A DNA stretch of 64,000 nt from Pseudomonas helmanticensis (GCF_900182985.1 NZ_FXUY01000001.1:2418001-2482000); one strand, 5' to 3'; counted from the first letter of the stretch, positions 1-8,450 are shown. Numbers and translations: made by a program. Notes: generated from the sequence alone by a model not told the origin.

Positions 1-2
1 TA

Positions 3-674
3 GGCGAGCGCTGGGTGCAGCATTTGCACATGTTGCCAGTCGATGTGATCGGCACCGATGCCAACGCTGCCAACAACATTGCCAGCCATCGTTTCGACCT
101 GACGCCGCTGCAATGGGATCTGCAAGAACTGGAAAAGATGGATGTCAAACTGCACCCGACGCCCAAGGAACCCATGAATCTGAGCCAGTTGTCGGTCGCC
201 AAGGGGCTGGCCTATGTCACTGCATTTGTCGAAAACCGCGCCTATCGCGAAGCCGAAGTCACACCGGAAGAAAAACCCGAACTCGATGGCTTCGGCCTGC
301 CGATCGGCGTGCGTGAAAAAGTCGCCTACAAGGCACGGCCACTGGCTGGCGTCTGGGCCACCGCGCCGTTTCTGCACAACGGTTCGGTGCCGAGCATTTA
401 TCAGTTGCTGTCGCCGCAGGATGAACGCGCGAGCACGTTCTTTAAAGGCACCTTCGAATACGATCCACGGCATCTGGGCTATCGCACCGAAGCCTTCACC
501 AATGGCTTTTTGTTCGACACGCGCATCAGCGGCAACCACAACAGCGGTCATGAGTTTCGCGCTGGCGCACGGGGCAATGGCGTCATCGGGCGACTGTTGC
601 AACCCGAAGAACGCTGGGCGTTGCTGGAATACCTGAAAGTCCTCGGCGGCCCACTGGAGGCGCAATTGCCATGA
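3..674 (+). CDS. Di-haem cytochrome c peroxidase-like protein, C-terminal part (5' end outside window)
   Basis: The frame is open at the left edge and about 223 residues are visible. The core APFLHNGSVP followed by a YQLL helix is typical of the C-terminal half of bacterial di-haem cytochrome c peroxidase/MauG-like proteins, which are periplasmic and reduce peroxides or carry out related redox chemistry. No CxxCH haem site lies in the visible part, so both must be upstream if present. The last four bases (ATGA) overlap the start of the next gene, a catalase-like protein. This implies translational coupling and a shared role in peroxide metabolism. The family assignment is fairly sure; substrate and electron donor are unknown. 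Confidence 0.72.
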   Translation, partial: GERWVQHLHMLPVDVIGTDANAANNIASHRFDLTPLQWDLQELEKMDVKLHPTPKEPMNLSQLSVAKGLAYVTAFVENRAYREAEVTPEEKPELDGFGLPIGVREKVAYKARPLAGVWATAPFLHNGSVPSIYQLLSPQDERASTFFKGTFEYDPRHLGYRTEAFTNGFLFDTRISGNHNSGHEFRAGARGNGVIGRLLQPEERWALLEYLKVLGGPLEAQLP

Positions 675-1840
675 TCCTGCCCACCTTCAAGAAAGAACTG
701 CCGATGTTTGCCCGGCTCTGGTTGTGGCTGGGGCGATTGCTCGGCAAAGTCCTGCTGCTCCTGCTCGTTATCGGCCTGCTCGGCTGGGCCATCGCCACCG
801 CGTGGTTTGCCTGGCAGCATCGTGGGCCGGTGTCGACGCTGGAGCAGATTCCGCCCGGTGAAGCGGCGATGACTCAAGACGTGATCCAGACGGCGGTGCG
901 CATCGTCGATCAACACCGCGAACCCACGCGATATCTGCGCGATGCGCATGCCAAGGCACATGGCTGTGTGAAGGCTGAAGTGCGCGTGCTGCCGGAACTG
1001 GCGCAATCGCTGCGCCAAGGCGTATTCAGCGAGCCGGGGAAAACCTGGCAGGCGATGATTCGTCTCTCGAATGGCAATGCCTACCCGCAATTCGACAGCA
1101 TTCGTGATGCGCGGGGCATGGCGATCAAATTGCTCGATGTGTCGGGCAAACAGCTGCTGGGCGACCGTCAGGAGCGCCGCGAACAGGATTTCGTGATGTT
1201 CAGCCATCCGAACTTCTTCGTCAGCGATGTCGCCGAGTACCGCCAGAATGTCGCGGCTCAGGCTGACGGCAAAAAGGTCATGGCGTTTTTTCCGGGCTGG
1301 GATCCACGTACCTGGCAGATTCGCCATTTGTTCATTGCGCTGGCGACCCTGTCACCGCCGCCGGACAGCCCGACCGGGACTACCTACTTTTCGGTATCGC
1401 CCTACAAATTTGGCGAGGCCAATGCGAAGTTTCGAGTGATGCCGGATCCCGACAACTGTCGGCTTTACACCCTGCCCAAGCAGAATCATGACCTGCCGAA
1501 CTTCCTGCGCAGTGCGCTGAATCAGCAGTTGTCGACGGATCGGGTGCCGGCGTGTTTCGTCCTGCAGATCCAGCGCCAGGATGCGAACACCTACATGCCG
1601 GTCGAAGACACCAGTATTGAATGGCGCGAGCAGGACTCACCCTTTGAAACCGTGGCGCGGATCACCCTGCCACCACAGGACTTCGATACGCCGGCGTTGA
1701 ATCTGGCGTGCGACAACCTGTCGTTCAATCCGTGGTTCGGAATCGAGGCGCACCGGCCGATTGGCGGGATCAACCGCTTGCGCAAAGCGGTGTATGAGGC
1801 GGTGAGCGACTACCGCCATCGCCAGAATGCCAGCCAGTAA
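671..1840 (+). CDS. Membrane-anchored catalase-family protein
   Basis: 389 residues. The start is supported by GGAGG ten bases upstream (656-660) and an ATGA overlap with the preceding peroxidase-like gene. Residues about 20-48 form one hydrophobic segment, so the protein is probably anchored in the inner membrane with its domain outside. The body resembles short haem catalase-like proteins: a distal-histidine region DAHAKAHGCVKAEV, a middle EQDFVMFSHPNFFV block and a C-terminal NPWFGIEAHRPIGGINRLR block. The classical proximal tyrosine motif of large catalases is not obvious, so peroxidase rather than true catalase activity is possible. Both partners of the pair are haem peroxide enzymes by family. 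Confidence 0.8.
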   Translation: MILPTFKKELPMFARLWLWLGRLLGKVLLLLLVIGLLGWAIATAWFAWQHRGPVSTLEQIPPGEAAMTQDVIQTAVRIVDQHREPTRYLRDAHAKAHGCVKAEVRVLPELAQSLRQGVFSEPGKTWQAMIRLSNGNAYPQFDSIRDARGMAIKLLDVSGKQLLGDRQERREQDFVMFSHPNFFVSDVAEYRQNVAAQADGKKVMAFFPGWDPRTWQIRHLFIALATLSPPPDSPTGTTYFSVSPYKFGEANAKFRVMPDPDNCRLYTLPKQNHDLPNFLRSALNQQLSTDRVPACFVLQIQRQDANTYMPVEDTSIEWREQDSPFETVARITLPPQDFDTPALNLACDNLSFNPWFGIEAHRPIGGINRLRKAVYEAVSDYRHRQNASQ

Positions 1841-1854
1841 CTGCGCTGCCCCCC

Positions 1855-1950
1855 TGTAGGAGCTGTCGAGTGCAACGAGGCTGCGATTTTCTGATCTTCT
1901 GATCTTCTGAAAGCAAGATCAAAGGATCGCAGCGTGCCGCAGCTCCTACA
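1855..1950. repeat. REP-B pair, inward facing
   Basis: Two copies of the GTAGGAGCTG...GCTGCGATC repeat in inverted order follow the catalase-like gene. The left arm has the variant tip GTCGAGTGCAACGAG; the right arm has the common tip GCGTGCCGC. A doubled TGATCTTC lies inside. It can form a long hairpin in the mRNA 3' end. Confidence 0.85.
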
Positions 1951-1985
1951 GGAGGTTTTGGTGATTTCGTTGAATCGCAGACAGC

Positions 1986-2010
1986 AAAAAGCCCGCACAA
2001 GGCGGGCTTT
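1986..2010 (-). terminator. Rho-independent terminator of the left tRNA unit
   Basis: The stem AGCCCGC/GCGGGCT has a short loop and an A/T tract on both sides. It lies 39 bases beyond the 3' end of the left tRNA-Asp and could also end rightward transcription of the catalase-like gene. Confidence 0.75.
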
Positions 2011-2048
2011 CTGTGGACTCTGGCGTTCAGTGTTCCAGATTCCGAATA

Positions 2049-2125
2049 TGGCGCAGCGGACGGGACTCGAACCCGCGACCCCCGGCGTGACAGGCCGGTA
2101 TTCTAACCGACTGAACTACCGCTGC
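2049..2125 (-). tRNA. tRNA-Asp (anticodon GTC), left copy
   Basis: On the minus strand the 77-nt sequence begins GCAGCGG, has a GTTCAGTCGG D-arm, the anticodon loop CTGTCAC, the T-arm GGTTCGAGTCC and an encoded CCA. The 7-bp acceptor stem pairs perfectly. It is the second gene of a Val-Asp unit. Confidence 0.96.
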
Positions 2126-2144
2126 GCGAAACGCTTGAAACGAA

Positions 2145-2220
2145 TGGTGGGTGATGACGGGATCGAACCGCCGACATTCTGCTTGTAAGGCAGACGCTCT
2201 CCCAGCTGAGCTAATCACCC
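2145..2220 (-). tRNA. tRNA-Val (anticodon TAC), left copy
   Basis: The 76-nt sequence begins GGGTGAT, has the anticodon loop CTTACAA, the T-arm GGTTCGATCC and an encoded ACCA end. The acceptor stem is perfect. It lies 19 bases upstream of tRNA-Asp in the same transcript. Confidence 0.96.
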
Positions 2221-2240
2221 TTCGCTTCGTTACGGGACGC

Positions 2241-2270
2241 ATTATGCCACAAGTTTTCGTAAAGTGTTGA
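2241..2270 (-). promoter_or_regulatory. Likely sigma-70 promoter of the left tRNA unit
   Basis: On the minus strand TCAACA (2270-2265) and CATAAT (2246-2241) are 18 bases apart. The -10 box ends 20 bases before the tRNA-Val 5' end. The -35 box is weak, so this is a probable call. Confidence 0.5.
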
Positions 2271-2353
2271 TTTAATTGAAGTTTTTTTCAAATAAATCCG
2301 AAAACCGGTAAAACGACACATCCCGCGGGTACAACTGTACAAACCTTGAGGCA

Positions 2354-2382
2354 GAAAAAAACCCGCTTCAGCGGGTTTTTCC
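2354..2382 (-). terminator. Rho-independent terminator of the right tRNA unit
   Basis: The stem ACCCGC/GCGGGT with loop TTCA is flanked by A and T runs. It lies 39 bases beyond the right tRNA-Asp and separates the two tRNA units. Confidence 0.8.
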
Positions 2383-2420
2383 GTGGTGACCTGGCGTTCA
2401 GTGGTCCAGGTTACCGAATA

Positions 2421-2497
2421 TGGCGCAGCGGACGGGACTCGAACCCGCGACCCCCGGCGTGACAGGCCGGTATTCTAACCGACTGAACTACCGCTGC
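2421..2497 (-). tRNA. tRNA-Asp (anticodon GTC), right copy
   Basis: Identical in its 77 nt to the copy at 2049-2125, with encoded CCA and anticodon GTC. It follows tRNA-Val by 19 bases. Its trailer down to the terminator resembles that of the left copy. Confidence 0.96.
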
Positions 2498-2516
2498 GCT
2501 AAACACTTGAAACGAA

Positions 2517-2592
2517 TGGTGGGTGATGACGGGATCGAACCGCCGACATTCTGCTTGTAAGGCAGACGCTCTCCCAGCTGAGCTAATCACCC
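2517..2592 (-). tRNA. tRNA-Val (anticodon TAC), right copy
   Basis: The same 76-nt tRNA-Val as at 2145-2220, offset by 372 bases, with encoded CCA. It is the first gene of the right unit. Confidence 0.96.
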
Positions 2593-2612
2593 TTCGCTTC
2601 GGTGTGGCGCGC

Positions 2613-2641
2613 ATTCTACGGAGCGACCCAACCTCTGGCAA
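2613..2641 (-). promoter_or_regulatory. Sigma-70 promoter of the right tRNA unit
   Basis: On the minus strand TTGCCA (2641-2636), a 17-base spacer and TAGAAT (2618-2613). Just upstream is an A/T-rich stretch (about 2644-2664) that could act as an UP element. A GC-rich discriminator follows the -10 box, as in stringently controlled stable-RNA promoters. Confidence 0.75.
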
Positions 2642-2751
2642 GCACTTTTTTAAATAATTTTCTCAGGCCTTCCAAAGGCTTAGAGAAGGGTTGGCCTATG
2701 AAGCGGCGAAGACAATAATGCCCCCCTTTGTATAAAGGAGAGACTCACCCC

Positions 2752-3672
2752 ATGTGGTTCAAAAACCTGCTTATCTATCGCCTGACCCAAGACCTGCCTG
2801 TCGATGCCGAGGCGCTGGAAACTGCACTGGCCACCAAACTGGCGCGTCCATGTGCAAGCCAGGAGTTGACCACCTACGGTTTCGTCGCGCCGTTCGGCAA
2901 AGGCGAAGATGCTCCACTGGTGCACGTCAGCGGTGACTTCCTGCTGATTTCCGCACGTAAAGAAGAACGCATTCTGCCGGGCAGCGTCGTGCGTGACGCG
3001 GTCAAGGAAAAAGTCGAAGAGATCGAAGCCGAGCAGATGCGCAAGGTCTATAAGAAGGAACGCGATCAGATCAAGGATGAAATCATCCAGGCCTTCCTGC
3101 CGCGCGCCTTTATCCGTCGCTCGTCGACCTTCGCCGCCATCGCGCCGAAACAGGGTCTGATCCTGGTCAACTCGGCCAGCCCGAAACGCGCCGAAGACCT
3201 GCTGTCGACCCTGCGTGAAGTGATCGGCACCCTGCCCGTCCGTCCGCTGACCGTGAAAATGTCGCCAACCGCGACCATGACCGAATGGGTCACCACGCAG
3301 AAAGCCGCTGACGACTTCTATGTACTGGACGAGTGCGAACTGCGCGACACCCACGAAGACGGCGGCATCGTCCGTTGCAAGCGTCAGGACCTGACCAGCG
3401 AAGAAATCCAGCTGCACCTGAGCACTGGCAAAGTCGTCACGCAGCTGTCGCTGGCCTGGCAGGACAAGTTGTCGTTCATGCTCGACGACAAGATGACCGT
3501 CAAGCGTCTGAAGTTCGAAGATCTGTTGCAGGATCAGGCGGAACAGGACGGCGGCGATGAGGCTCTGGGGCAACTGGATGCGAGCTTCACCCTGATGATG
3601 CTGACGTTCGGCGACTTCCTGCCGGCGCTGGTTGAAGCGTTGGGTGGGGAAGAGACTCCGCAGGGGATCTAA
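2752..3672 (+). CDS. rdgC: Recombination-associated protein RdgC
   Basis: 306 residues, the usual RdgC length. An in-frame upstream start exists, but the N-terminus [11 protein letters not shown] is the conserved family start and AAGGAG lies 11 bases before it (2735-2740). RdgC is a nucleoid-associated, ring-forming DNA-binding protein that limits RecA-dependent recombination and is needed when replication restart is impaired. The typical central block [11 protein letters not shown] and the C-terminal region with [14 protein letters not shown] are present. It stands alone between the tRNA units and a REP pair. The call is sure. Confidence 0.96.
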   Translation: MWFKNLLIYRLTQDLPVDAEALETALATKLARPCASQELTTYGFVAPFGKGEDAPLVHVSGDFLLISARKEERILPGSVVRDAVKEKVEEIEAEQMRKVYKKERDQIKDEIIQAFLPRAFIRRSSTFAAIAPKQGLILVNSASPKRAEDLLSTLREVIGTLPVRPLTVKMSPTATMTEWVTTQKAADDFYVLDECELRDTHEDGGIVRCKRQDLTSEEIQLHLSTGKVVTQLSLAWQDKLSFMLDDKMTVKRLKFEDLLQDQAEQDGGDEALGQLDASFTLMMLTFGDFLPALVEALGGEETPQGI

Positions 3673-3691
3673 ACCCTTGTGATGTCCAAAC

Positions 3692-3781
3692 TGTAGGAGT
3701 GAGCCTGCTCGCGATGAGGGACTGACATTCAACACCACTGTTGACTGAACGACCGCCATCGCGAGCAGGCTCACTCCTACA
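3692..3781. repeat. REP-A pair, inward facing
   Basis: GTAGGAGTGAGCCTGC-TCGCGAT and its reverse complement with about 42 bases between. It fills most of the gap between rdgC and the symporter gene. Confidence 0.88.
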
Positions 3782-3820
3782 TTTGTTTTGTGGTGTTGAT
3801 TTAATAATAAGGACCAAGCC

Positions 3821-4786
3821 GTGCGCGCACTGGCTGCACTCAGCCGCTTTGTCGGCAATACCTTCGCTTACTGGGTTCTGATTTTCGCCGTATTGGCGTT
3901 CATGCAACCAGCGTGGTTCCTCGGCCTCAAAGGCGCCATCGTGCCGCTGCTTGGCCTGGTGATGTTCGGCATGGGCCTGACCCTCAAACTCGACGACTTC
4001 GCTGCTGTCGCGCGCCATCCATGGCGTGTGGCGCTGGGCGTGGTTGCCCATTTCGTGATCATGCCCGGCGTGGCGTGGTTGCTTTGCCAGGTGTTTCATC
4101 TGCCGGCGGAAATCGCCGTCGGGGTGATTCTGGTTGGCTGCTGCCCGAGCGGCACCTCTTCCAATGTGATGACCTGGCTGGCGCGCGGCGATCTGGCGCT
4201 GTCGGTCGCCATCGCCGCCGTCACCACCCTCCTCGCGCCACTGCTGACTCCGGCGCTGATCTGGCTCTTGGCTTCGGCGTGGTTGCCGGTGTCGTTCATG
4301 GAGCTGTTCTGGTCGATCCTGCAAGTGGTGTTGTTGCCGATCATTCTCGGCGTGGTTGCCCAGCGCCTGCTCGGTGACAAGGTTCGTCATGCCGTGGATG
4401 TGTTGCCGCTGGTGTCGGTGGTCAGCATCGTGATTATCGTCACTGCCGTGGTCGCCGCCAGTCAGGCGAAAATCGCCGAATCCGGCCTGTTGATCATGGC
4501 CGTGGTGATGCTGCACAACAGCTTCGGGTACTTGCTGGGTTACTTCACCGGTCGGCTGTTCAAGCTGCCGCTGGCGCAACGCAAATCACTGGCACTGGAA
4601 GTCGGCATGCAGAACTCGGGATTGGGCGCCGCATTGGCCAGCGCACACTTCTCGCCACTGGCGGCGGTACCGAGTGCGTTGTTCAGTGTTTGGCACAATA
4701 TTTCCGGGGCGCTGCTCTCGACCTATTTCCGCCGCATGAGCGAGAAGGAAGACCGTGAGGCCTTGGCGCAACAAACCACCGACTGA
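3821..4786 (+). CDS. Bile acid:sodium symporter family (BASS) transporter
   Basis: 321 residues with a GTG start preceded by AAGGA. About ten hydrophobic segments run through the protein. The motifs GCCPSGTSSNVMTWLARGD (near residue 110) and EVGMQNSGLGAALA (near 260) are the two crossover signatures of BASS transporters, which couple sodium import to organic anion uptake. Bacterial members include ketopantoate (PanS-like) and pyruvate-type carriers, so bile acid is only the family name. The actual substrate cannot be told here. It is probably a single-gene unit, as the next gene has its own riboswitch leader. Confidence 0.88.
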   Translation: MRALAALSRFVGNTFAYWVLIFAVLAFMQPAWFLGLKGAIVPLLGLVMFGMGLTLKLDDFAAVARHPWRVALGVVAHFVIMPGVAWLLCQVFHLPAEIAVGVILVGCCPSGTSSNVMTWLARGDLALSVAIAAVTTLLAPLLTPALIWLLASAWLPVSFMELFWSILQVVLLPIILGVVAQRLLGDKVRHAVDVLPLVSVVSIVIIVTAVVAASQAKIAESGLLIMAVVMLHNSFGYLLGYFTGRLFKLPLAQRKSLALEVGMQNSGLGAALASAHFSPLAAVPSALFSVWHNISGALLSTYFRRMSEKEDREALAQQTTD

Positions 4787-4833
4787 CCTGCAAACTTGAT
4801 CCGCGGATTAATGCTCGTCACACTATTGCGCAA

Positions 4834-4884
4834 CGCGGGGACGACCCTGCGGCTCGATCGAGTCATTAATCTGGGGACGACCCC
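4834..4884 (+). promoter_or_regulatory. Guanidine-II (mini-ykkC) riboswitch
   Basis: Two hairpins in the leader of the SMR gene each close an ACGA loop: CGCGGGG-ACGA-CCCTGCG (4834-4851) and GGGG-ACGA-CCCC (4873-4884). Two GC stems with ACGR loops are the definition of the mini-ykkC motif, a guanidine sensor. The second hairpin ends 10 bases before the GGAGG at 4895-4899, which fits control of translation. This also supports the downstream gene being a guanidinium exporter. Confidence 0.9.
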
Positions 4885-4905
4885 GTCAATCGATGGAGGT
4901 CTCTC

Positions 4906-5220
4906 ATGTCCTGGATCATTCTGTTTTTCGCCGGCCTGTTCGAAGTCGGCTGGGCCGTCGGCCTGAAATACACCGACGGCTTCACCCGCCCGTTACCTAC
5001 CGTTTTGACCATTGCGGCCATGGCCATCAGCCTTGGCCTGCTCGGCCTGGCGATGAAGGAATTGCCGCTGGGCACGGCGTACGCGATCTGGACCGGCGTC
5101 GGTGCCGTGGGCACGGTGATTGCCGGGATCATTTTGTTTGGCGAGTCGATGGCGTTGATTCGATTGGCCAGCGTGGCGTTGATCATCACCGGGTTGATCG
5201 GCCTCAAGGTCAGCGCCTAG
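4906..5220 (+). CDS. gdx: Guanidinium exporter of the SMR family (Gdx, formerly SugE)
   Basis: 104 residues with four membrane segments, the size of a small multidrug resistance protein. Glu13 in [10 protein letters not shown] is the conserved proton- and substrate-binding acid of the family, and the surrounding residues match the Gdx/SugE rather than the EmrE branch. Members of this branch work as antiparallel dimers and export guanidinium against protons. GGAGG lies 6 bases before ATG. A guanidine-II riboswitch sits directly upstream, so the family assignment and the regulation agree. The call is sure to subfamily level. Confidence 0.93.
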   Translation: MSWIILFFAGLFEVGWAVGLKYTDGFTRPLPTVLTIAAMAISLGLLGLAMKELPLGTAYAIWTGVGAVGTVIAGIILFGESMALIRLASVALIITGLIGLKVSA

Positions 5221-5230
5221 GCCTCTACCG

Positions 5231-5298
5231 CTATCGCGAGCAGGCTCACTCCTACAGGGGAACGCGTTTAAAATGTAGGAGTGAGCCTGCTCGCGATG
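5231..5298. repeat. REP-A pair, outward facing
   Basis: ATCGCGAGCAGGCTCACTCC then, after about 20 bases, GTAGGAGTGAGCCTGC-TCGCGAT. The arrangement is the reverse of the pair at 3692. It lies between convergent genes and may help terminate both. Confidence 0.86.
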
Positions 5299-5317
5299 AG
5301 GCCCACACAGTCGTCGA

Positions 5318-7192
5318 CTATCTGACTGCCCCACGCAATTCGCCAACCAACGCCTGCAACTTCGCCGGCTCAGCCGCGCCAACATCCACCGCAGATCCCG
5401 CCACCAACGTCACCCGCGACCACAACCGGTGAAACAAGCCCTTGTCCGGATCGCGACTGAAGAAACTCCCCCACAACCCCTGCAACGCCAGCGGAATCAC
5501 CGGCACCGGGGTCTCTTCGAGAATCCGCGTCAGCCCGCCCTTGAACTCGTTCATCTCGCCATCAGCGGTCAACTTGCCTTCCGGGAAGATGCACACCAGC
5601 TCACCGTCCTTCAGGTATTGAGCAATCCGCGTGAAGGCCTTTTCGTAGATCTGGATGTCTTCCTGGCGTCCCGCGATAGGAATCGTCCCCGCCGTGCGGA
5701 AGATAAAGTTCAGCACCGGCAGGTTGTAGATCTTGTAGTACATGACAAAACGAATCGGCCTACGCACCGCGCCGCCGATCAGCAAAGCATCGACGAACGA
5801 CACGTGGTTGCACACCAGCAATGCCGCACCTTCGTCCGGTATCGCTTCAAGGTTGCGGTGCTCGACGCGGTACATGGAATGGCTGAGCAGCCAGATCATG
5901 AAACGCATGCTGAACTCGGGAACGATCTTGAAGATGTAGGCGTTAACGCCAATGTTCAGCAGCGAAACCACGAGGAACAGTTGCGGGATCGACAGTTTGA
6001 CCACACTCAGCAACACGATCGAAACAATCGCCGAGACCACCATAAACAGCGCGTTGAGAATGTTGTTGGCCGCGATCACTCGTGCCCGCTCTTTTTCGGC
6101 GGTGCGCGACTGGATCAGCGCGTACAGCGGCACAATATAGAAACCACCGAAAATGCCGAGGCCAAGGATGTCGATCAGCACGGCCCAGGTGTGTACGAAG
6201 CCCAGCACTTCAATCCAGCTATGCCCGGTGACACTCTCGGGAATTCCACCGGAATGCCACCACAACAGCAAGCCAAACACGGTCAGACCAAACGAGCCAA
6301 ACGGCACCAGACCGATCTCGACCTTACGCCCGGAAAGCTTCTCGCACAGCATCGAACCGAGCGCGATACCGACCGAGAACACCGTCAGGATCAGGGTGAC
6401 CACGGTCTCATCGCCGTGCATCCATTCCTTGGCGTAGGCCGGAATCTGCGTCAGGTAGATCGCCCCGACGAACCAGAACCACGAGTTGCCGACAATCGAA
6501 CGCGACACCGCCGGAGTCTGGCCCAGACCGAGTTTCAGCGTCGCCCAGGACTGGCTGAAGATGTTCCAGTCCAGGCGCATTTCCGGCGACGCGGCGGCGG
6601 CACGAGGAATGCTGCGGCTGGCCAGATAACCCAGCACCGCAATGCCGACAATCGCGGTCGAGACCAGCGGCGCGTAATGACTCGAGGACATGATCACCCC
6701 GGCGCCGATGGTGCCGGCGAGAATCGCCAGAAACGTGCCCATCTCCACCAGACCGTTGCCGCCGACCAGTTCATCCTCGCGCAATGCCTGCGGCAGGATC
6801 GAATACTTCACCGGCCCGAACAACGCCGAGTGCGTACCCATGGCAAACAGCGCCACCAGCATCAGTGATAGATGATCGAACAGAAAACCGACGGCTCCTA
6901 CAGCCATGATCGCGATTTCCCCGAGCTTGATCAGCCGGATCAGCGCGTCCTTGGCGAATTTTTCCCCGAACTGCCCGGCCAGCGCCGAGAACAGGAAGAA
7001 CGGCAGGATAAATAACAGTGCGCACAGGTTGACCCAGATAGACCGGTCACCTTCGATGGTCAGCCGATAAAGAATGGCCAGGATCAGCGATTGCTTGAAC
7101 ACGTTGTCGTTGAACGCGCCGAGCGACTGGGTAATGAAGAACGGCAAAAAGCGCCGGGTGCGCAGCAGGTTGAACTGTGAGGGGTGACTCAT
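5318..7192 (-). CDS. MFS transporter fused to 1-acylglycerol-3-phosphate acyltransferase (LplT-PlsC type)
   Basis: 624 residues from ATG at 7192, with AGGAAAA upstream; a longer frame exists but lacks a good site. Residues 1-430 are a 12-segment major facilitator domain of the lysophospholipid flippase (LplT) type, with SLGAFNDNVFKQS near residue 23. Residues 445-624 are a PlsC acyltransferase: NHVSFVD (His463, Asp467) is the catalytic HX4D motif and FPEGK (536-540) is the substrate motif. In related three-domain proteins an acyl-ACP synthetase domain follows, but it is absent here. The likely role is to bring lysophospholipid into the inner leaflet and reacylate it. Domain calls are sure; the joint function is inferred. 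Confidence 0.88.
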   Translation of the reverse strand: MSHPSQFNLLRTRRFLPFFITQSLGAFNDNVFKQSLILAILYRLTIEGDRSIWVNLCALLFILPFFLFSALAGQFGEKFAKDALIRLIKLGEIAIMAVGAVGFLFDHLSLMLVALFAMGTHSALFGPVKYSILPQALREDELVGGNGLVEMGTFLAILAGTIGAGVIMSSSHYAPLVSTAIVGIAVLGYLASRSIPRAAAASPEMRLDWNIFSQSWATLKLGLGQTPAVSRSIVGNSWFWFVGAIYLTQIPAYAKEWMHGDETVVTLILTVFSVGIALGSMLCEKLSGRKVEIGLVPFGSFGLTVFGLLLWWHSGGIPESVTGHSWIEVLGFVHTWAVLIDILGLGIFGGFYIVPLYALIQSRTAEKERARVIAANNILNALFMVVSAIVSIVLLSVVKLSIPQLFLVVSLLNIGVNAYIFKIVPEFSMRFMIWLLSHSMYRVEHRNLEAIPDEGAALLVCNHVSFVDALLIGGAVRRPIRFVMYYKIYNLPVLNFIFRTAGTIPIAGRQEDIQIYEKAFTRIAQYLKDGELVCIFPEGKLTADGEMNEFKGGLTRILEETPVPVIPLALQGLWGSFFSRDPDKGLFHRLWSRVTLVAGSAVDVGAAEPAKLQALVGELRGAVR

Positions 7193-7295
7193 CTTCCGTG
7201 TTTTCCTGATTTTTTGAATAGGTAGAGAGGCCTGGGTACTTGCTATTGGAATCTCGAACCGCGATCCAGGCCACACCTTACCTAAACTTTTCAGG

Positions 7296-8450
7296 TTATT
7301 TCTTCAAACCTGCAATGCACGGCGAGACAAACAGTTCGCCGCGCCACGCGCCTTGCAGGGTTCGTTTGCCGACGATCAGCCACATCACTGCGAGCAAGGT
7401 CACCAGCGCCGTGCCGAAAACACTGAAAAACGTCAGGTTGAGAACGCTCGCCAGCTTCAGGGTCGCCAGAGAATACACGCCTAACGGGAACGTGAAGCCC
7501 CACCAGCCGAGGTTGAACGGAATGCCGTCACGCAGGTAGCGCACGGTGATCAGCAACGCCATCAGCATCCACCACAGACCGAACCCCCACAGGGTAATGC
7601 CGGCCACCAGGCCCAGACCCGAGGCGATTTCGCCAATGCCCGGCAAACCGTTCGCAGCAAATATCGCCGGTGCATCACCGCCCAGCAGCAACATGCCCAG
7701 CGCACCGGTACCGATCGGGCCGAGCGCCAGCCAGCTCGACGCGGCCATGTTTTCATGCGGCAGCTTGTGCAAGGCCATACGCAGCAACAGGATCGTCAGA
7801 ATGCTGAACGCCACAGGTAGGGAAAACGCCCAAAGCACGTAGCTTGTCGTCAGCACCACCAGTTGCGAATGGACGTCCGTCAGGTGCGGTGCGAGCAAGC
7901 CACCGCTGGCCGCCGCCACTTCCGCCGCCACCACCGGCAACAGCCAGACGGCGGTCATCTGATCGATGCTGTGTTCCTGACGGGTAAACATCATGTAGGG
8001 AATCAGCACGCCGCAGGCCAACGACATCGCCACATCAATCCACCACAACACTTCGGCGAGATGAATGACACCGTCCCCCCAGCGCGGCAGACCGAACAGC
8101 AAAAAGCCGTTGATGATGGTCGCCAGTCCCATGGGGATGGTGCCGAAGAACATCGACACAGTGGAATGCCCGAAAATTCGCCGAGCTTCGTCGAAGAACA
8201 GAATCCAGCGTGCCGCATAGGCCACGGTAAACACTGCAAACAACAGGATGTTGAACAGCCACAGCCCTTCAGCCACGGCGTGCATGCCGGGAATGGCCAA
8301 CGGCAGTTGCGCCAGTGCCAGGGCCAGCACGCCGGTACCCATGGTCGCGGCGAACCAGTTCGGCGTGAATTGGCGGATCACTTCACGCGGATGCTGAAGT
8401 TGGCTGAACGGCTTGATGCCGGGTTTGGCGCTGTTGGGGCAAGTCATCAT
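7296..8450 (-). CDS. TDT/SLAC1 family anion channel or exporter (TehA-like)
   Basis: 384 residues with ten predicted membrane segments. FTPNWFAATMGTGVLALAL at residues about 29-47 is the typical first segment of the tellurite-resistance/dicarboxylate transporter family, which also contains plant SLAC1 and fungal sulfite exporters. AGGAG stands 4 bases before the first of two adjacent ATG codons, so the start may be 8450 or 8447. It lies 100 bases upstream of the MFS-PlsC gene on the same strand, and its own promoter is likely in 8451-8550. The substrate is not determinable: tellurite, sulfite, malate and chloride are all known in the family. Confidence 0.84.
   Translation of the reverse strand: MMTCPNSAKPGIKPFSQLQHPREVIRQFTPNWFAATMGTGVLALALAQLPLAIPGMHAVAEGLWLFNILLFAVFTVAYAARWILFFDEARRIFGHSTVSMFFGTIPMGLATIINGFLLFGLPRWGDGVIHLAEVLWWIDVAMSLACGVLIPYMMFTRQEHSIDQMTAVWLLPVVAAEVAAASGGLLAPHLTDVHSQLVVLTTSYVLWAFSLPVAFSILTILLLRMALHKLPHENMAASSWLALGPIGTGALGMLLLGGDAPAIFAANGLPGIGEIASGLGLVAGITLWGFGLWWMLMALLITVRYLRDGIPFNLGWWGFTFPLGVYSLATLKLASVLNLTFFSVFGTALVTLLAVMWLIVGKRTLQGAWRGELFVSPCIAGLKK

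Noticed and set aside
3587..4579. Reading frames containing REP-derived peptides such as GASLLAI
   Set aside because: Outside cobB these frames are on the wrong strand of known genes or in gaps; they arise only because REP sequences have no stop in that frame.
5429..6868. 479-codon frame opposite the MFS-PlsC gene
   Set aside because: Antisense shadow; the minus-strand gene carries both conserved domains.
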